From CAZBRS01 sp964494475 (lineage in GTDB: Bacteria > Myxococcota_A > UBA9042 > CAZBRS01): a stretch of DNA of 64,000 bases. Positions 10,786 to 20,270 of this stretch are shown here, piece by piece. The translations under genes were made by a program, and so were the position numbers. The DNA is taken from the NCBI GenBank assembly GCA_964494475.1, contig CAZBRS010000030.1, positions 1 through 64,000 of the forward strand, read 5' to 3'. How positions within the stretch are numbered: the first letter of the stretch is position 1; every line of letters begins with the position of its first letter. The notes beneath the pieces were generated by a model, which saw only the letters and a list, made by a program, of their open reading frames with translations, was not told the DNA's origin and ran no database searches.

Positions 10786-11298
10786 CTACTGCCCGAACGC
10801 GGCGGCCTCGCCGTGCTTGCAGCCGCAGCCGCCTTCGGCCGGAGGGGCGGTGCGCGCCGCGATCTTCTTCTCGTAGCGCGTCTTGAACTCGGCGCGCTTG
10901 TCGGCGGGGCCCGTGACGAGCACGGTGGCGCCGACCTCGGTGTTCTCGGCCTTGAACGTCAGGCCCTCGACGCCGAAGGGGCACCCGGCGCAGCCGCTGC
11001 CCTTGGCGTCGCGAGCCAGCTCGTCGGCCAGCTTCTGCTGGAAACCCGCGCGCTTGCCGGGGCAGCCGTTCACGACCACGGCCAGCTTGAGCGCGTCGCC
11101 TTCGACCGCCAGCGCGAAGTCGGCCTTGGTGTCCCCCCAGATGCAGCCGCCCTCGCAGCCGCAGCCGCCCTTCTCGGCCTGACCGCAGGTCGCGGCCTGA
11201 CCGCAGGTCGCGGCCTTGGCGCAGCCCTCGCCGGCGAAGGCGTTGGAGGCGAACGAGGCACCGAGGACCAGCACGAGCAGTACGAACAGCTTCTTCAT
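10786..11298 (-). CDS. Small exported Cys-rich protein, function unknown
   Basis: A 170-residue secreted protein. The signal peptide MKKLFVLLVLVLGASFASNA ends near FAG. The mature N-terminus has a duplicated TCGQAA unit and a GGCGCEGGC cluster. A middle domain contains NGCPGKRAGF and GSGCAGCPFG, and the C-terminus has GGCGCKHGE. The paired Cys and closing His suggest metal binding or disulfides, but I recognise no family. AAGGAG lies 5 nt upstream of the ATG. The gene is divergent from the Cys-rich lipoprotein gene at 11456. Confidence 0.7.
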   Translation of the reverse strand: MKKLFVLLVLVLGASFASNAFAGEGCAKAATCGQAATCGQAEKGGCGCEGGCIWGDTKADFALAVEGDALKLAVVVNGCPGKRAGFQQKLADELARDAKGSGCAGCPFGVEGLTFKAENTEVGATVLVTGPADKRAEFKTRYEKKIAARTAPPAEGGCGCKHGEAAAFGQ

Positions 11299-11455
11299 GG
11301 TCGATCTCCTTGGTTCTACGAATCGAACGGGCAAGCTAGCGACGGGATCCCTCGAAGTCAAGCACCCGGCGCGTCGTCTGCTGCCGCGCCGCGAATCTTT
11401 CCGCCGCGCCCGGCGATCGGTATACTACCGCGGGAACCATCCGCAGGGTCCGCAC

Positions 11456-14269
11456 GTGCAGAACCGCCGACTCGTCCTCTCTGGGGTGCTCCTGCTGACC
11501 GCGCTCGCCAGCGCGGCCTGCCAGAGCACGTGCGCGAGCCACCTCGACTGCGCCGCCGACGAGTACTGCTCGTCGGGCGCGTGCAAGGCCATGGGAGACC
11601 TCTTCCGCAAGCCGTGCGCTACCCTCGACGACTGCGGCGAGGGCTACTGCATCAGCGGCTATTGCTACGCCATCGGCGAGCCGTGCTCGTGTGATCCACG
11701 CGATCCCTGCACCGCCTCGGCCCCTTCGTGCGAAGGCGCCTGCGCCACGGTCGACGACTGCCAGGACGCGAACCCCTGCACCGACGACGCCTGCGTCGAC
11801 CGGGCCTGCGTCAACACCCCGAACGGCCAGCCCGGCTGCTGCACGAAGAACGCCGACTGCGACGACGGCTCGCCCTGCACGAGCAACGTGTGCGACGGCC
11901 ATCAGTGCACCTACCCCATCGACCCCGAGGGGGGGTGCTGCCAGACCTCGCTGGACTGCGACGACGCGAACCCCTGCACCGCCGACGCCTGCATCGACGA
12001 CGGAAGCTGCACGCACGCCTGGGGCGACCCGTCGTGCTGCGTGGCCGACGCCGACTGCGACGACGACGATGCCTGCACCTCCGACTTCTGCGCCGGCTCC
12101 ACGTGCGTCGCGCCCCACGACGTCGACACCGAGCTCTGCGCCTGCCAGTCCGACGCCGACTGCGACGACGGCAGCCCGTGCAGCCGCGACACCTGCGCGG
12201 CGGGGCGCTGCGCCTACGCCCACGACCCGACCGGCCTGCTGCCCGGCGTCACCTGCTGCGACACCCCCGCCATGTGCAACGACGGCAACGGCAACACCGA
12301 AGACCGCTGCGAGCACAACGTCTGCAGCCACGAGCTGCGCGTCACCTGCGACAAGGAGTCCGACTGCTTCGAGCTCGACCCCTGCGCCCTCTACCGCTGC
12401 GTCAACGGCGCCTGCGTGCTCGACCAGGTGCTCGCCGGCTGTTGCTCCACCGAACTGCAGTGCGACGACGGCGACGCCTGCACCAAGGACACGTGCACGG
12501 CGAACCTCTGCAAGCACGAATTCACGCCGAACCCGGGCTGCTGCCAGACCGATGCCCAGTGCGACGACGGCGAGGCGTGCACCCTCGACGCGTGCTGCCT
12601 CGACAGCTCGTGCGAGACCCCCGCCGGCACGGTGCCCCTGTTCCATTGCTCCCACACGGCCGCCGGCACCAACTGCTGCACCCTCGACGCCGAGTGCAAG
12701 GACGACAACTGGTGCACCCTCGACACGTGCGTCGACTTCGCCTGCCAGCACAGCCCCAAGGTCGACTGCTGCTATTTCGAAGAAGACTGCGACGACGACA
12801 TCTGGTGCACCACCGACAGCTGCACCGAGGGCTCGTGCGTGAACGCGAAGCAGCCCGGGTGCTGCGCGCTCGAGGCCGAGTGCGACGACCAGGACCCCTG
12901 CACCTACGACTACTGCATCAACCACACGTGCCAGTACGAGGCCAAGAGCCACTGCTGCGCGTCCGACGCCGACTGCGCGAACCCCGACCCCTGCGTGAAG
13001 GGCACGTGTCAGGCCAACGCCTGCGTCTACGCGCCCACCCCCGGCTGCTGCCAGCCCGGCGACGCCTGCGACGACGGCGACCCCTGCACCAAGGACTCGT
13101 GCGTCGCGTCCAAGTGCACGCACCTGGCCGATCCGAATCCCTTCTGCTGCCAGCCCACCGTGTTGGCCGCGTCGGCCTTCGACGGCGCCGACACGCTCGC
13201 CTGGGACGTGCAGGGCTCCAGCACCCAGGTCAGCTGGGGCGTCGACGCCAACGGCGCGGCCACCAGCGGAGCGAACGCGCTGCGCTACCACAACGCCGCG
13301 ACCGGCGGCTACAGCACGCCCGGCAGCCCCAGCACGGGCACCGCGCTCTCGACCACGGTGGCCATCCCCTACGAGGACAACATCACCCTCGGCTTCCAGC
13401 TCTTCGGCGACATCCGCTCCGACCCCTCCAAGGACCTGCTCACCCTCTCGGTGTACGACGGCACCAGCTTCGTGAAGGTGTGGGACAAGTCGCAGACGCC
13501 GAACGGCCTCGGGGCGGCCTTCCAGCCCATCTGGATCACCTCCGATTTCCTGGCGGGCAAGACCATCCGCCTGAAGTTCGAGCTGGACACGGTCGACGCC
13601 GGCGCGGTGGGGCAGGGCGTGTTCATCGACGACGTGATGGTGGGGTACGGCTGCAAATACGGCACGGTGACGTGCGTGGCCGACTCCGACTGCACCGACG
13701 ACGATCCCTGCACCGCCGACGAGTGCCAGGACGGCACCTGCGCGCACATCTCCGAGGGCGTCGACGGCTGCTGCGGCGCGCCGGCGCTGACGAGCACGTT
13801 CGGGCAACTGCCGGCCGGCAGCGCGTCGGTCGGGACCGACACCTCCACGTGGAACCTCTCGACGCAGCGTTACGCGTCGCCGCCCAGTTCCCTGTACTTC
13901 GGCAACCCCGCGACGCACCTCTACGACGTTCCGGGCAAGCAGGTAACGGGAACGTTCACGCTGAACGACGTGAGCCTGGCTGGGGTCTCGGCTCCGGTGC
14001 TCGCGTTCACGACGTGGATGCACGTCGAGCAGTACAGCTTCTCCGATGATTTCTGGATCGAGGTCAACGGCAGCGAGGTCTGGAGCAAGCTGACCCCGGG
14101 CGTCTCCCTGGCCGGACCGACCGGCTGGGTCCCCGTGAGCATCGACCTCGCACCCTACGCCGGCCAGACGGTCGACATCGCCTTCCGGTTCGATACGTTC
14201 GACGGGTTCTCGAACGCCTACGAGGGCGTCTACGTCGACGACCTGGTGGTGGGTCCGGCCTGCCAGTAG
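11456..14269 (+). CDS. Large Cys-rich repeat lipoprotein with two beta-sandwich inserts
   Basis: A 937-residue exported lipoprotein. I start it at a GTG (11456) that opens QNRRLVLSGVLLLTALASAAC. No in-frame ATG fits the signal peptide. About fifteen ~40-residue repeats follow, of the type DADCDDGxPCTxDxCxxxxC then H/YxxxxGCC. This is the Myxococcus-type Cys-rich repeat, with four Asp/Glu-flanked Cys pairs per unit. Two non-repeat segments near residues 568-730 and 776-937 contain FIDDVMVGYGC and VYVDDLVVGPAC, typical endings of MAM/jelly-roll carbohydrate-binding folds. A single Cys-rich repeat separates them. It is likely a cell-surface binding protein of unknown ligand. A possible -10 (TATACT, 11421-11426) lies about 30 nt upstream. 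Confidence 0.8.
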   Translation: MQNRRLVLSGVLLLTALASAACQSTCASHLDCAADEYCSSGACKAMGDLFRKPCATLDDCGEGYCISGYCYAIGEPCSCDPRDPCTASAPSCEGACATVDDCQDANPCTDDACVDRACVNTPNGQPGCCTKNADCDDGSPCTSNVCDGHQCTYPIDPEGGCCQTSLDCDDANPCTADACIDDGSCTHAWGDPSCCVADADCDDDDACTSDFCAGSTCVAPHDVDTELCACQSDADCDDGSPCSRDTCAAGRCAYAHDPTGLLPGVTCCDTPAMCNDGNGNTEDRCEHNVCSHELRVTCDKESDCFELDPCALYRCVNGACVLDQVLAGCCSTELQCDDGDACTKDTCTANLCKHEFTPNPGCCQTDAQCDDGEACTLDACCLDSSCETPAGTVPLFHCSHTAAGTNCCTLDAECKDDNWCTLDTCVDFACQHSPKVDCCYFEEDCDDDIWCTTDSCTEGSCVNAKQPGCCALEAECDDQDPCTYDYCINHTCQYEAKSHCCASDADCANPDPCVKGTCQANACVYAPTPGCCQPGDACDDGDPCTKDSCVASKCTHLADPNPFCCQPTVLAASAFDGADTLAWDVQGSSTQVSWGVDANGAATSGANALRYHNAATGGYSTPGSPSTGTALSTTVAIPYEDNITLGFQLFGDIRSDPSKDLLTLSVYDGTSFVKVWDKSQTPNGLGAAFQPIWITSDFLAGKTIRLKFELDTVDAGAVGQGVFIDDVMVGYGCKYGTVTCVADSDCTDDDPCTADECQDGTCAHISEGVDGCCGAPALTSTFGQLPAGSASVGTDTSTWNLSTQRYASPPSSLYFGNPATHLYDVPGKQVTGTFTLNDVSLAGVSAPVLAFTTWMHVEQYSFSDDFWIEVNGSEVWSKLTPGVSLAGPTGWVPVSIDLAPYAGQTVDIAFRFDTFDGFSNAYEGVYVDDLVVGPACQ

Positions 14270-14325
14270 CGGCGCCCGTGGGTGGAGTACGGTTGCTCCA
14301 GTGGAGCCTCCTTCTACCAATCTCC

Positions 14326-14342
14326 CGGCCCCGACGGGGCCG
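14326..14342 (+). terminator. GC-rich hairpin after the Cys-rich lipoprotein gene
   Basis: CGGCCCC-GAC-GGGGCCG forms a 7-bp perfect stem with a 3-nt loop, 57 nt past the stop codon. No U-run follows, so it may only pause polymerase or protect the 3' end. Confidence 0.25.
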
Positions 14343-14361
14343 ATGCGATCGTGCCATTTCC

Positions 14362-14389
14362 TTGACATCATTGCGTTCCAGCGTATCTT
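14362..14389 (+). promoter_or_regulatory. Sigma-70-type promoter of the envelope-polymer operon
   Basis: TTGACA (14362-14367), a 16-nt spacer and TATCTT (14384-14389) lie about 100 nt before the preferred start of the CDP-alcohol phosphotransferase gene. Confidence 0.5.
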
Positions 14390-14490
14390 GACGCCGATCG
14401 AGCCGACGGCACGCGGGTTGCAACATACGCGTAGCGAACCCGATGAGCCCGCGCTCTCCGGGCGTCGACGACCGACGATGGAGCCGACCC

Positions 14491-15858
14491 ATGGCGCGAC
14501 ACACCGTGATCCTGGCGACCGACCCCCGCCTGTTGGCTCCCGCCGCGAAGAGCGAGCGACAGCGCGTCGACTACACCACGCGCGTCGGCGGCGTCGGCCT
14601 CCTGAAGCGCGCGATCCTCTCGGCGGCCAAGGACGGCGCGCACGAGATCAGCGTGCTGGTCGGCAGCGGCGGCGGCTGGTTGCACGAGCGCCTGGCGTCC
14701 GATCCGAGCCTGCCGGCCGACCTCACGTGGTACCTGGCGGGCGAGACGGCCGGCGGCGAGCGCGCGGTCCTGGCCGACCTGAAGCGCCGCATCGAGCGCC
14801 CGTTCCTGCTGCTCCGGGCCAACCGGGCCTACACGGTCGATACCCTGGCCCGCCTCCGAGCCCACGAGGGCCTGGCGCCCGTCGTGTCGGCCGTGGCCGC
14901 CGGGCTCCCCGACCAGGCTCCCCGCGAGGCCGGGCTCTACGTATGCGAGCCGCGCGTGCTCGACGCCGCCCTGGCCGAGGCCGACGCCCTGTCGCCCCTC
15001 GAGGCGGCCCTGGTGCGGCTGGCCAACGAGGGCAAACGCGCCAAGGTCGACCTGCACGACCGCCGCGTGATCGCCGTGTCGACCCTGGCCGATCGCGAGG
15101 CCGCCAACGACATGCTGCTCACGTCGCTGATCAAGCCGCACGACGGCGTCGTCTCGAAGAACATCAACCGCAAGGTGTCGCTGGCCCTCACGCGGCGCAC
15201 CATGAACCACGACGTGTTCACCCCGAACCTGTTCACGACCGTGGCCCTCGTGCTGGGCGTGGCCTCGGCGTTCATGGTCGCGACCGGCAGCTACCTCTGG
15301 ATCGCGCTGGGCGGCCTGTTCTACCAGTTGGCGTCGATCATCGACGGCAACGACGGCGAGATCGCGCGCCTCAAGTTCCAGGGCTCCAAGTTCGGCGGTT
15401 GGTTCGACACGGTGGCCGACGACGTGACCAACCTGGGCTTCATCCTGGGCCTGGGCTTCGGCACCGCGCGCCTCACGGGTCACGTCGGCTGGCTGGTCTT
15501 CGCCGTCATCGGCGTGTCCCTGGGCGCCGTCGCGGTCGCGCACCTCTACGCCTGGCTGGCCGGCGGCGAGCAGACCAACACCTTCGACGTGCCGTGGAGC
15601 GTCCTGGGCACCGAGGGTGAGCGGTCGCCGCTGCAGCGCTTCTTCGCGCTCTTCCTGGTCATCGGCAAGCGCGACTTCTACGCGCTCCTCTTCGCGGCCT
15701 TCTGCCTGCTGGGCCTCGTGCAGGTCCCGCTGCTCCTCGGCGCCACCACCACGACCGTCATGGGCCTCATCAAGCTGCGCGAGTCGCTCGGCGCCTGGCT
15801 GGCCACGCCTCCGCAGCCCGTGCGCGAGGCCACGGCCACCGGCCTGCGCCGTCGTTGA
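14491..15858 (+). CDS. CDP-alcohol phosphatidyltransferase with degenerate N-terminal nucleotidyltransferase-like domain
   Basis: A 455-residue membrane enzyme. The C-terminal half (from about residue 230) has several hydrophobic helices and the complete CDP-alcohol signature DGx2ARx8Gx3Dx3D: NDGEIARLKFQGSKFGGWFD followed by TVADD. It therefore joins a CDP- or nucleotide-activated alcohol to another alcohol phosphate. The first ~220 residues resemble the cytidylyltransferase half of bifunctional inositol-1-P cytidylyltransferase/DIPP synthases (VGGVGLLKRAILSAAKDGAH), but the GxGxRL nucleotide loop is absent. I prefer the ATG at 14491, 9 nt after TGGAG. An ATG 16 codons upstream (14443) is in frame. 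It leads an operon with an LtaS-like enzyme and a GT4. Confidence 0.82.
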   Translation: MARHTVILATDPRLLAPAAKSERQRVDYTTRVGGVGLLKRAILSAAKDGAHEISVLVGSGGGWLHERLASDPSLPADLTWYLAGETAGGERAVLADLKRRIERPFLLLRANRAYTVDTLARLRAHEGLAPVVSAVAAGLPDQAPREAGLYVCEPRVLDAALAEADALSPLEAALVRLANEGKRAKVDLHDRRVIAVSTLADREAANDMLLTSLIKPHDGVVSKNINRKVSLALTRRTMNHDVFTPNLFTTVALVLGVASAFMVATGSYLWIALGGLFYQLASIIDGNDGEIARLKFQGSKFGGWFDTVADDVTNLGFILGLGFGTARLTGHVGWLVFAVIGVSLGAVAVAHLYAWLAGGEQTNTFDVPWSVLGTEGERSPLQRFFALFLVIGKRDFYALLFAAFCLLGLVQVPLLLGATTTTVMGLIKLRESLGAWLATPPQPVREATATGLRRR

Positions 15859-15863
15859 GCCCC

Positions 15864-17003
15864 ATGCGCCTCGTCCCCCTGCTCGCGCTCGTCCTCGGCA
15901 CGTTCGTCGCCTGCGGCGGCGCGGTGCAGTCGGTCCCCGCGAGCGGCGCTGGCGCTCCCGCTGCTGCGCTCAGCGCCCTGCCCTCGGCGGCTCACCCGGC
16001 CAAGGGGGGCACCCCCGTCACCGTCGCTGACCTGATCCCCCCGCTGCTCGAGGCCGAGCACTACACCGACAAGTTCACCTTCGAGTTCACCTTCGACTCG
16101 GGCCACCAGGTCTACTTCAGCGTCTTCGTCACCAACCTGGGGCCGGGTCAGCACAAGGTGAAGGTCAACAGCCGCGTCGTCCTGCCCGACGGGCGGCGCC
16201 TGACCGACGAGAAGCGCTTCGACGGCGGTGACTGGGCCTCCGCGCGCGACCGCCTCGACCTGGTCATCGGCGAGTACCGCCTCTCGGGTACGCCCGAGCG
16301 CCTGACGCTCGCGACCAAGGGCGCGGGCTACGCGTTCGAGCTCGTGGCCACCCCCGAGCCCGCCCCGTGGCGGCCTCCACAGGGCACGCTCACGCTCCCC
16401 AAGCTCCCCGAGGCGTACTTCAACACGGTGTACGTGGCGCCCCGCAGCCGCGTCGAGGGCACGCTCACCCTCGAAGGCCAGGCCTCGCCGGTCAAGGGCT
16501 ACGGGTACGGCATCCACAGCGTGTCGAGCGCGGCGCCCTACGAGATGGCGTGGCGCTGGCTGTCGTTCCGCTCCGTCGATCCCCGCTGGACGGTCTTCTT
16601 CCGCCAGCTGATCACGCCCGCCGCCGATGGTCGGCGCGAGGTCGCGTGGCTGGTCGTCGACGGGCCCGACGGCCTGCGCTTCCAGACCGACGAGGTCACG
16701 TTGAGCGCCTCCGAGGTCACCGCCGACAAGCACGCCAACGCCTACCCCATCCCCGGTCGGCTGGTGGTGCACGCCACGTCGGGCCAGGACGAGCTCACGT
16801 TGCTGCTGCGCGCCGACGAATTGCGCAGCCGCGACGAGCCGTTGAAGGGCCTGAACAGCCTGGTGCGGGTGATGGCCGAGCGCATGACCCAGCCCGTGAA
16901 CCTCGAGTATTACGCGCCGTTCGCGGCCCGGCTTCGGGTGGGCGGCGTCGAGCACGCCTTCGACGGGCGCGGCAACTACGAGCTGAACTTCTTGAACAAG
17001 TGA
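15864..17003 (+). CDS. Lipoprotein of unknown function in envelope-polymer operon
   Basis: A 379-residue exported lipoprotein with signal peptide MRLVPLLALVLGTFVAC and a Ser/Ala/Gly/Pro linker of about 40 residues. The rest is soluble and beta-rich. An early domain contains HYTDKFTFEFTFDSGHQVYF, which looks like a jelly-roll strand pattern. I do not recognise a family. The ATG at 15864 lies 5 nt after the preceding stop, and the LtaS-like gene starts 7 nt beyond its stop, so it is a firm member of the operon. It may present or help export the polymer (inference from context only). Confidence 0.7.
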   Translation: MRLVPLLALVLGTFVACGGAVQSVPASGAGAPAAALSALPSAAHPAKGGTPVTVADLIPPLLEAEHYTDKFTFEFTFDSGHQVYFSVFVTNLGPGQHKVKVNSRVVLPDGRRLTDEKRFDGGDWASARDRLDLVIGEYRLSGTPERLTLATKGAGYAFELVATPEPAPWRPPQGTLTLPKLPEAYFNTVYVAPRSRVEGTLTLEGQASPVKGYGYGIHSVSSAAPYEMAWRWLSFRSVDPRWTVFFRQLITPAADGRREVAWLVVDGPDGLRFQTDEVTLSASEVTADKHANAYPIPGRLVVHATSGQDELTLLLRADELRSRDEPLKGLNSLVRVMAERMTQPVNLEYYAPFAARLRVGGVEHAFDGRGNYELNFLNK

Positions 17004-17010
17004 GGCGCCC

Positions 17011-19068
17011 GTGAGCGACCCCACCCCCCCCGCCGCCCCTCGACGCTGGCGCACGGAGTGGCTGCCGGCCCTGCTCGTGGCCACGGGCTTGCCGCTGGCG
17101 GTCATGAAGGGCGTGCTGGTCGGGCACAACCTCTCGGGCGCCGAGGGCCGCACCAGCGCGGCCACGCTGCTGCCGAAGACCCTGCTCTTCCTCGGCTGGG
17201 ACGTGGCGGGCGCCGTGTTGGTGGCGCTCGTCTGCCTCGGCCTCGTGGTGGCGCTGCCCAGGCGGCGCGACGGCCTGGCCGCTTCGCTCCTGGTGCCCCT
17301 GCTGGCGGTGCACGGCTGGGCCGTCGCGATGAGCGGCTTCGTGAGCATCGTCATGGGCGCGCCGGCCACCAAGGCCACCATCGACCTCGGCTTCCTGAAC
17401 TCCGACGCTCGCCCCGGCGTGCAGGTCGACTCGGGCGCCGTCTGGAACTCCATCGCCCACATGGCCACGCCGTTCAACCTCACGCTGCTCTTCGGCCTCA
17501 CGCTGCTGCCGCCCCTCCTCTTCCTGGCGCTCCGCCGGCGTCTGCGGCTCGGGCGCGGGCTCCGGCGCGGGCTCGCCCTGGTGGCCGGGGCGCTCGCGGT
17601 CGCCACCATCGCGGGGCTGCCCTCCCTCATCAACGGGCAGGTGCTCGGCATCCGGGTGCACACCTTCGGCCTGGAGCGCAGCCCGATGATCACCCTGGCG
17701 GCCTCGTACCTGCGTCCGGTCGTCCGCGATTGGCAGGCGCCGTCCGCCGATCTCGGGGATCCGTACTGCTTCGACTACGCCTCCCTGGCCGCGCCGGGCC
17801 GTGTGCCTCACGACCCGCTGCTGGTCGCAGGGCGCCAGATCGAGGGCGCAGGCAGCCACCCGCGCCGGTCGAACGTGATCCTCGTGCAGCTCGAGTCGAT
17901 CGGCGGCGCCAGCCTGGGAGACCGCCCCGACGCCATGCCCTTCCTCTCCGAGTTGGGGCGGCCCGGGCGCGGCGTGGCCCTGCAGGCGCACTACAGCCCC
18001 TGGCCGCAGACCATGAAGGCCGTGTTCTCCATGTTCTGCGGCGAGATGCCCTACGGCGATTACCCGCCCATCACGGCCGTGGACCCCGCCCTGCCCGTGA
18101 CGTGCTTGTCCGACGTGCTCAAGGCCGCCGGCTTCCGCACCGGCTGGTTCACGTCGTCTGATCTAGCCTACGACCGGCAACTGCGCTTCCTCAAGCACCA
18201 CCACCTCGACGTCCTCGGCGACATGTACACCATCCCGGGCGCCGACAAGGCCTGGCGCAACAGCTGGGGCATCGACGAGCGCGCCATGATCGACGCCATC
18301 TTCGCGTGGGTCGACGAACGCCCCGGGCAGCCCTTCTTCGCCTTCTACGGCCAGGCGGCCGGGCACCACCCCTACGCGTTCGCCGGTGGCCCCGGCGCCG
18401 GCGAGACCACCCTCGAGGCCGAGCACGCGGCCTACCGGGCGTGCGCGCTCCACGTGGACCAGTCCCTTCGCTGGCTGGTCGAGGGGCTCGAGGCGCGCGG
18501 CCTGCACGACGACACCCTGCTCGTCATCGCCTCGGATCATGGCGAGGCCTTCGACCAGCACGGCGGCCGCACGCACGGCAACCAGGTGTACGACGAGTCC
18601 GTGCGGGTCCCGGCGGTGCTGGCCGGGCCGCAGGTGCGCCAGGTGGGGGGGCCCGTGACGTTCCCGACGTCGCACATCGACCTCGCGCCCACCGTGCTCG
18701 GCCTGCTCGGCCTCGACGTGCCGATCAGCATGAAGGGGCGCGACCTCACGCGCGAAGACGACGCTCGCCTGGTCATCAGCGGCGCCCGGCCTCCCGCTGA
18801 GCAGCTCGGCGTGCGCGACGATCGCTGGCGGGCCGTGGTCTCGCTCGAGACCGGCGTGGTCGAGCTCTTCGACGTCTCGACCGACGCCAACGAGCAGCGG
18901 AACGTCTACGACCGCCACCGCGACCTGGCCGATCGGCTGGTCGCGCGCGCCCGAGCGTGGCAGCAGCACTCGCGAAACCTGGTCGAGAACTACGCGGCCA
19001 TCGCCGCCGACCACGCTCGCGCCTGTCGGGCGGTCCCTGAACCCGCCACCGAGGAGCGCGCACCATGA
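17011..19068 (+). CDS. LtaS-like alkaline-phosphatase/sulfatase-fold membrane enzyme
   Basis: A 685-residue inner-membrane enzyme with a GTG start. About five hydrophobic helices fill residues 1-225, and an extracytoplasmic sulfatase-fold domain follows. The metal ligand Glu lies in VILVQLESIGG near 298. The likely nucleophile Thr is in WPQTMKAVFSMFCG, where sulfatases have Cys/Ser and LtaS has Thr. SSDLAYDRQ follows, and SDHGEAFDQHGG near 515 carries further metal ligands. This is the layout of lipoteichoic acid synthase, phosphoglycerol transferases and related phosphatidyl head-group transferases. It overlaps the downstream GT4 gene by ATGA. The donor and polymer are unknown. Coupling to a CDP-alcohol enzyme suggests a polyol- or inositol-phosphate decoration. 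Confidence 0.82.
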   Translation: MSDPTPPAAPRRWRTEWLPALLVATGLPLAVMKGVLVGHNLSGAEGRTSAATLLPKTLLFLGWDVAGAVLVALVCLGLVVALPRRRDGLAASLLVPLLAVHGWAVAMSGFVSIVMGAPATKATIDLGFLNSDARPGVQVDSGAVWNSIAHMATPFNLTLLFGLTLLPPLLFLALRRRLRLGRGLRRGLALVAGALAVATIAGLPSLINGQVLGIRVHTFGLERSPMITLAASYLRPVVRDWQAPSADLGDPYCFDYASLAAPGRVPHDPLLVAGRQIEGAGSHPRRSNVILVQLESIGGASLGDRPDAMPFLSELGRPGRGVALQAHYSPWPQTMKAVFSMFCGEMPYGDYPPITAVDPALPVTCLSDVLKAAGFRTGWFTSSDLAYDRQLRFLKHHHLDVLGDMYTIPGADKAWRNSWGIDERAMIDAIFAWVDERPGQPFFAFYGQAAGHHPYAFAGGPGAGETTLEAEHAAYRACALHVDQSLRWLVEGLEARGLHDDTLLVIASDHGEAFDQHGGRTHGNQVYDESVRVPAVLAGPQVRQVGGPVTFPTSHIDLAPTVLGLLGLDVPISMKGRDLTREDDARLVISGARPPAEQLGVRDDRWRAVVSLETGVVELFDVSTDANEQRNVYDRHRDLADRLVARARAWQQHSRNLVENYAAIAADHARACRAVPEPATEERAP

Positions 19069-20234
19069 AGCTCGCCTTCGTCTCGACCTGGCCCCCCACG
19101 GCCTGCGGCCTCGCCACCTACACCGAGCACATCGTGCGCGCGCTGGTGGCGGGCGGCACCGCGCCGGTCACCGTGCTCTCCGAGGAGGGCGGCGACCTGG
19201 CCATCGAGGGCGTCGACGTGCACCCGGTCTTCTCGCGCCGGCGGCCCTTCGCGGCGCCCATCGTCGAGGCGGCCGTGCGCCTGGGGGTCGACGTCGTGCA
19301 CGTGCAGCACGCGCCCGACATCCTCGGCATGGGCGCCGAGTTGATGGCGTTGCTCCAGGGGCTGCGTTCGCACGGCGTTCGCACGGTAGTCACCCTGCAC
19401 ACGGTCTACGACACGTGGTCGGGCCTGATCGAGCGCAAGCCGCACGCCCGGTCGTTCCATCGCGCGCTCGGCGTCGCCGCCGACCGTATCCTGGTGCACC
19501 AGCCGAGCATGGTCGCCACGCTGGTCGGGCACGGCGTTCCCCCGGAGCGGCTGGCCCTCGTGCCCCACGGCACCGACCGCCTGGGCGGCGGGCAGGGGCC
19601 CCGCGTCCGCGCCCTGCACGGCGTGCCGCCCGAGGCGCCGCTCCTGCTCTTCTTCGGCTTCGTGCACGTGCAGAAGAACGTGCACACGCTGCTGAAGGCC
19701 ATGCCGGCCATCCTGGCCCGCCTGCCCGAGGCGCGCCTGCTGGTCGCGGGCTCCGTCGCCGGCGGCACCTGGTACAACCGGGCCTACGCGTGGTACCTCG
19801 ATCGGCTGGTGCGCACCCTCGGGCTCGGCCAACGCGTCGTGCTCACGAAGCAGTTCGTCGACGCCGCCGACGTCGAGGGCACCTACGCCGCTGCCGACCT
19901 GGTGCTGCTGCCCCACCAGCAGGGCTACGGTTCGGCCAGCGGCGTGCTGCACCAGGCCATCGGCGCGGGCAAGCCGCTCCTGGCCTCCGACGTGCCCAAG
20001 TTCGAGGAGTTGAAGGAGATCGGCGCCGACCTGCTGGTGCCCACCACCGACGCCCGCGCCTGGGCCGAGCGCGCGGTGCGCCTCTTGACTGACGCCGACT
20101 GGCGCGAGCCTCGCGTGCAGCGTCTGCAGGCCTACGCCGAGACCACGCGCTGGGAGGCCATCGCCCGCCGGCACCTCGACCTGTACGCGACGTTGCCGCA
20201 CGAGCCGGTTGCGCCCGCGCTCCAAGTTCGCTAG
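19065..20234 (+). CDS. Family 4 glycosyltransferase
   Basis: A 389-residue cytosolic GT-B retaining glycosyltransferase. The N-terminal Rossmann half opens with FVSTWPPTACGLATYTEHIV and has VVHVQHAPD. The C-terminal GT4 half has LLFFGFVHVQKNVHTLLKA, a conserved basic/aromatic loop, and the donor-binding segment LLPHQQGYGSASGVLHQAIG, whose Ser/Gly region replaces the commoner ExxG. Domain composition resembles mannosyl- and glucosyltransferases of envelope glycans. The ATG overlaps the LtaS-like stop by 4 nt, so it works in the same envelope-polymer pathway. The sugar donor cannot be told from the sequence. Confidence 0.88.
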   Translation: MKLAFVSTWPPTACGLATYTEHIVRALVAGGTAPVTVLSEEGGDLAIEGVDVHPVFSRRRPFAAPIVEAAVRLGVDVVHVQHAPDILGMGAELMALLQGLRSHGVRTVVTLHTVYDTWSGLIERKPHARSFHRALGVAADRILVHQPSMVATLVGHGVPPERLALVPHGTDRLGGGQGPRVRALHGVPPEAPLLLFFGFVHVQKNVHTLLKAMPAILARLPEARLLVAGSVAGGTWYNRAYAWYLDRLVRTLGLGQRVVLTKQFVDAADVEGTYAAADLVLLPHQQGYGSASGVLHQAIGAGKPLLASDVPKFEELKEIGADLLVPTTDARAWAERAVRLLTDADWREPRVQRLQAYAETTRWEAIARRHLDLYATLPHEPVAPALQVR

Positions 20235-20270
20235 AAACCTCGACGCGAACCGCTTCGACGGGAGAACCCC

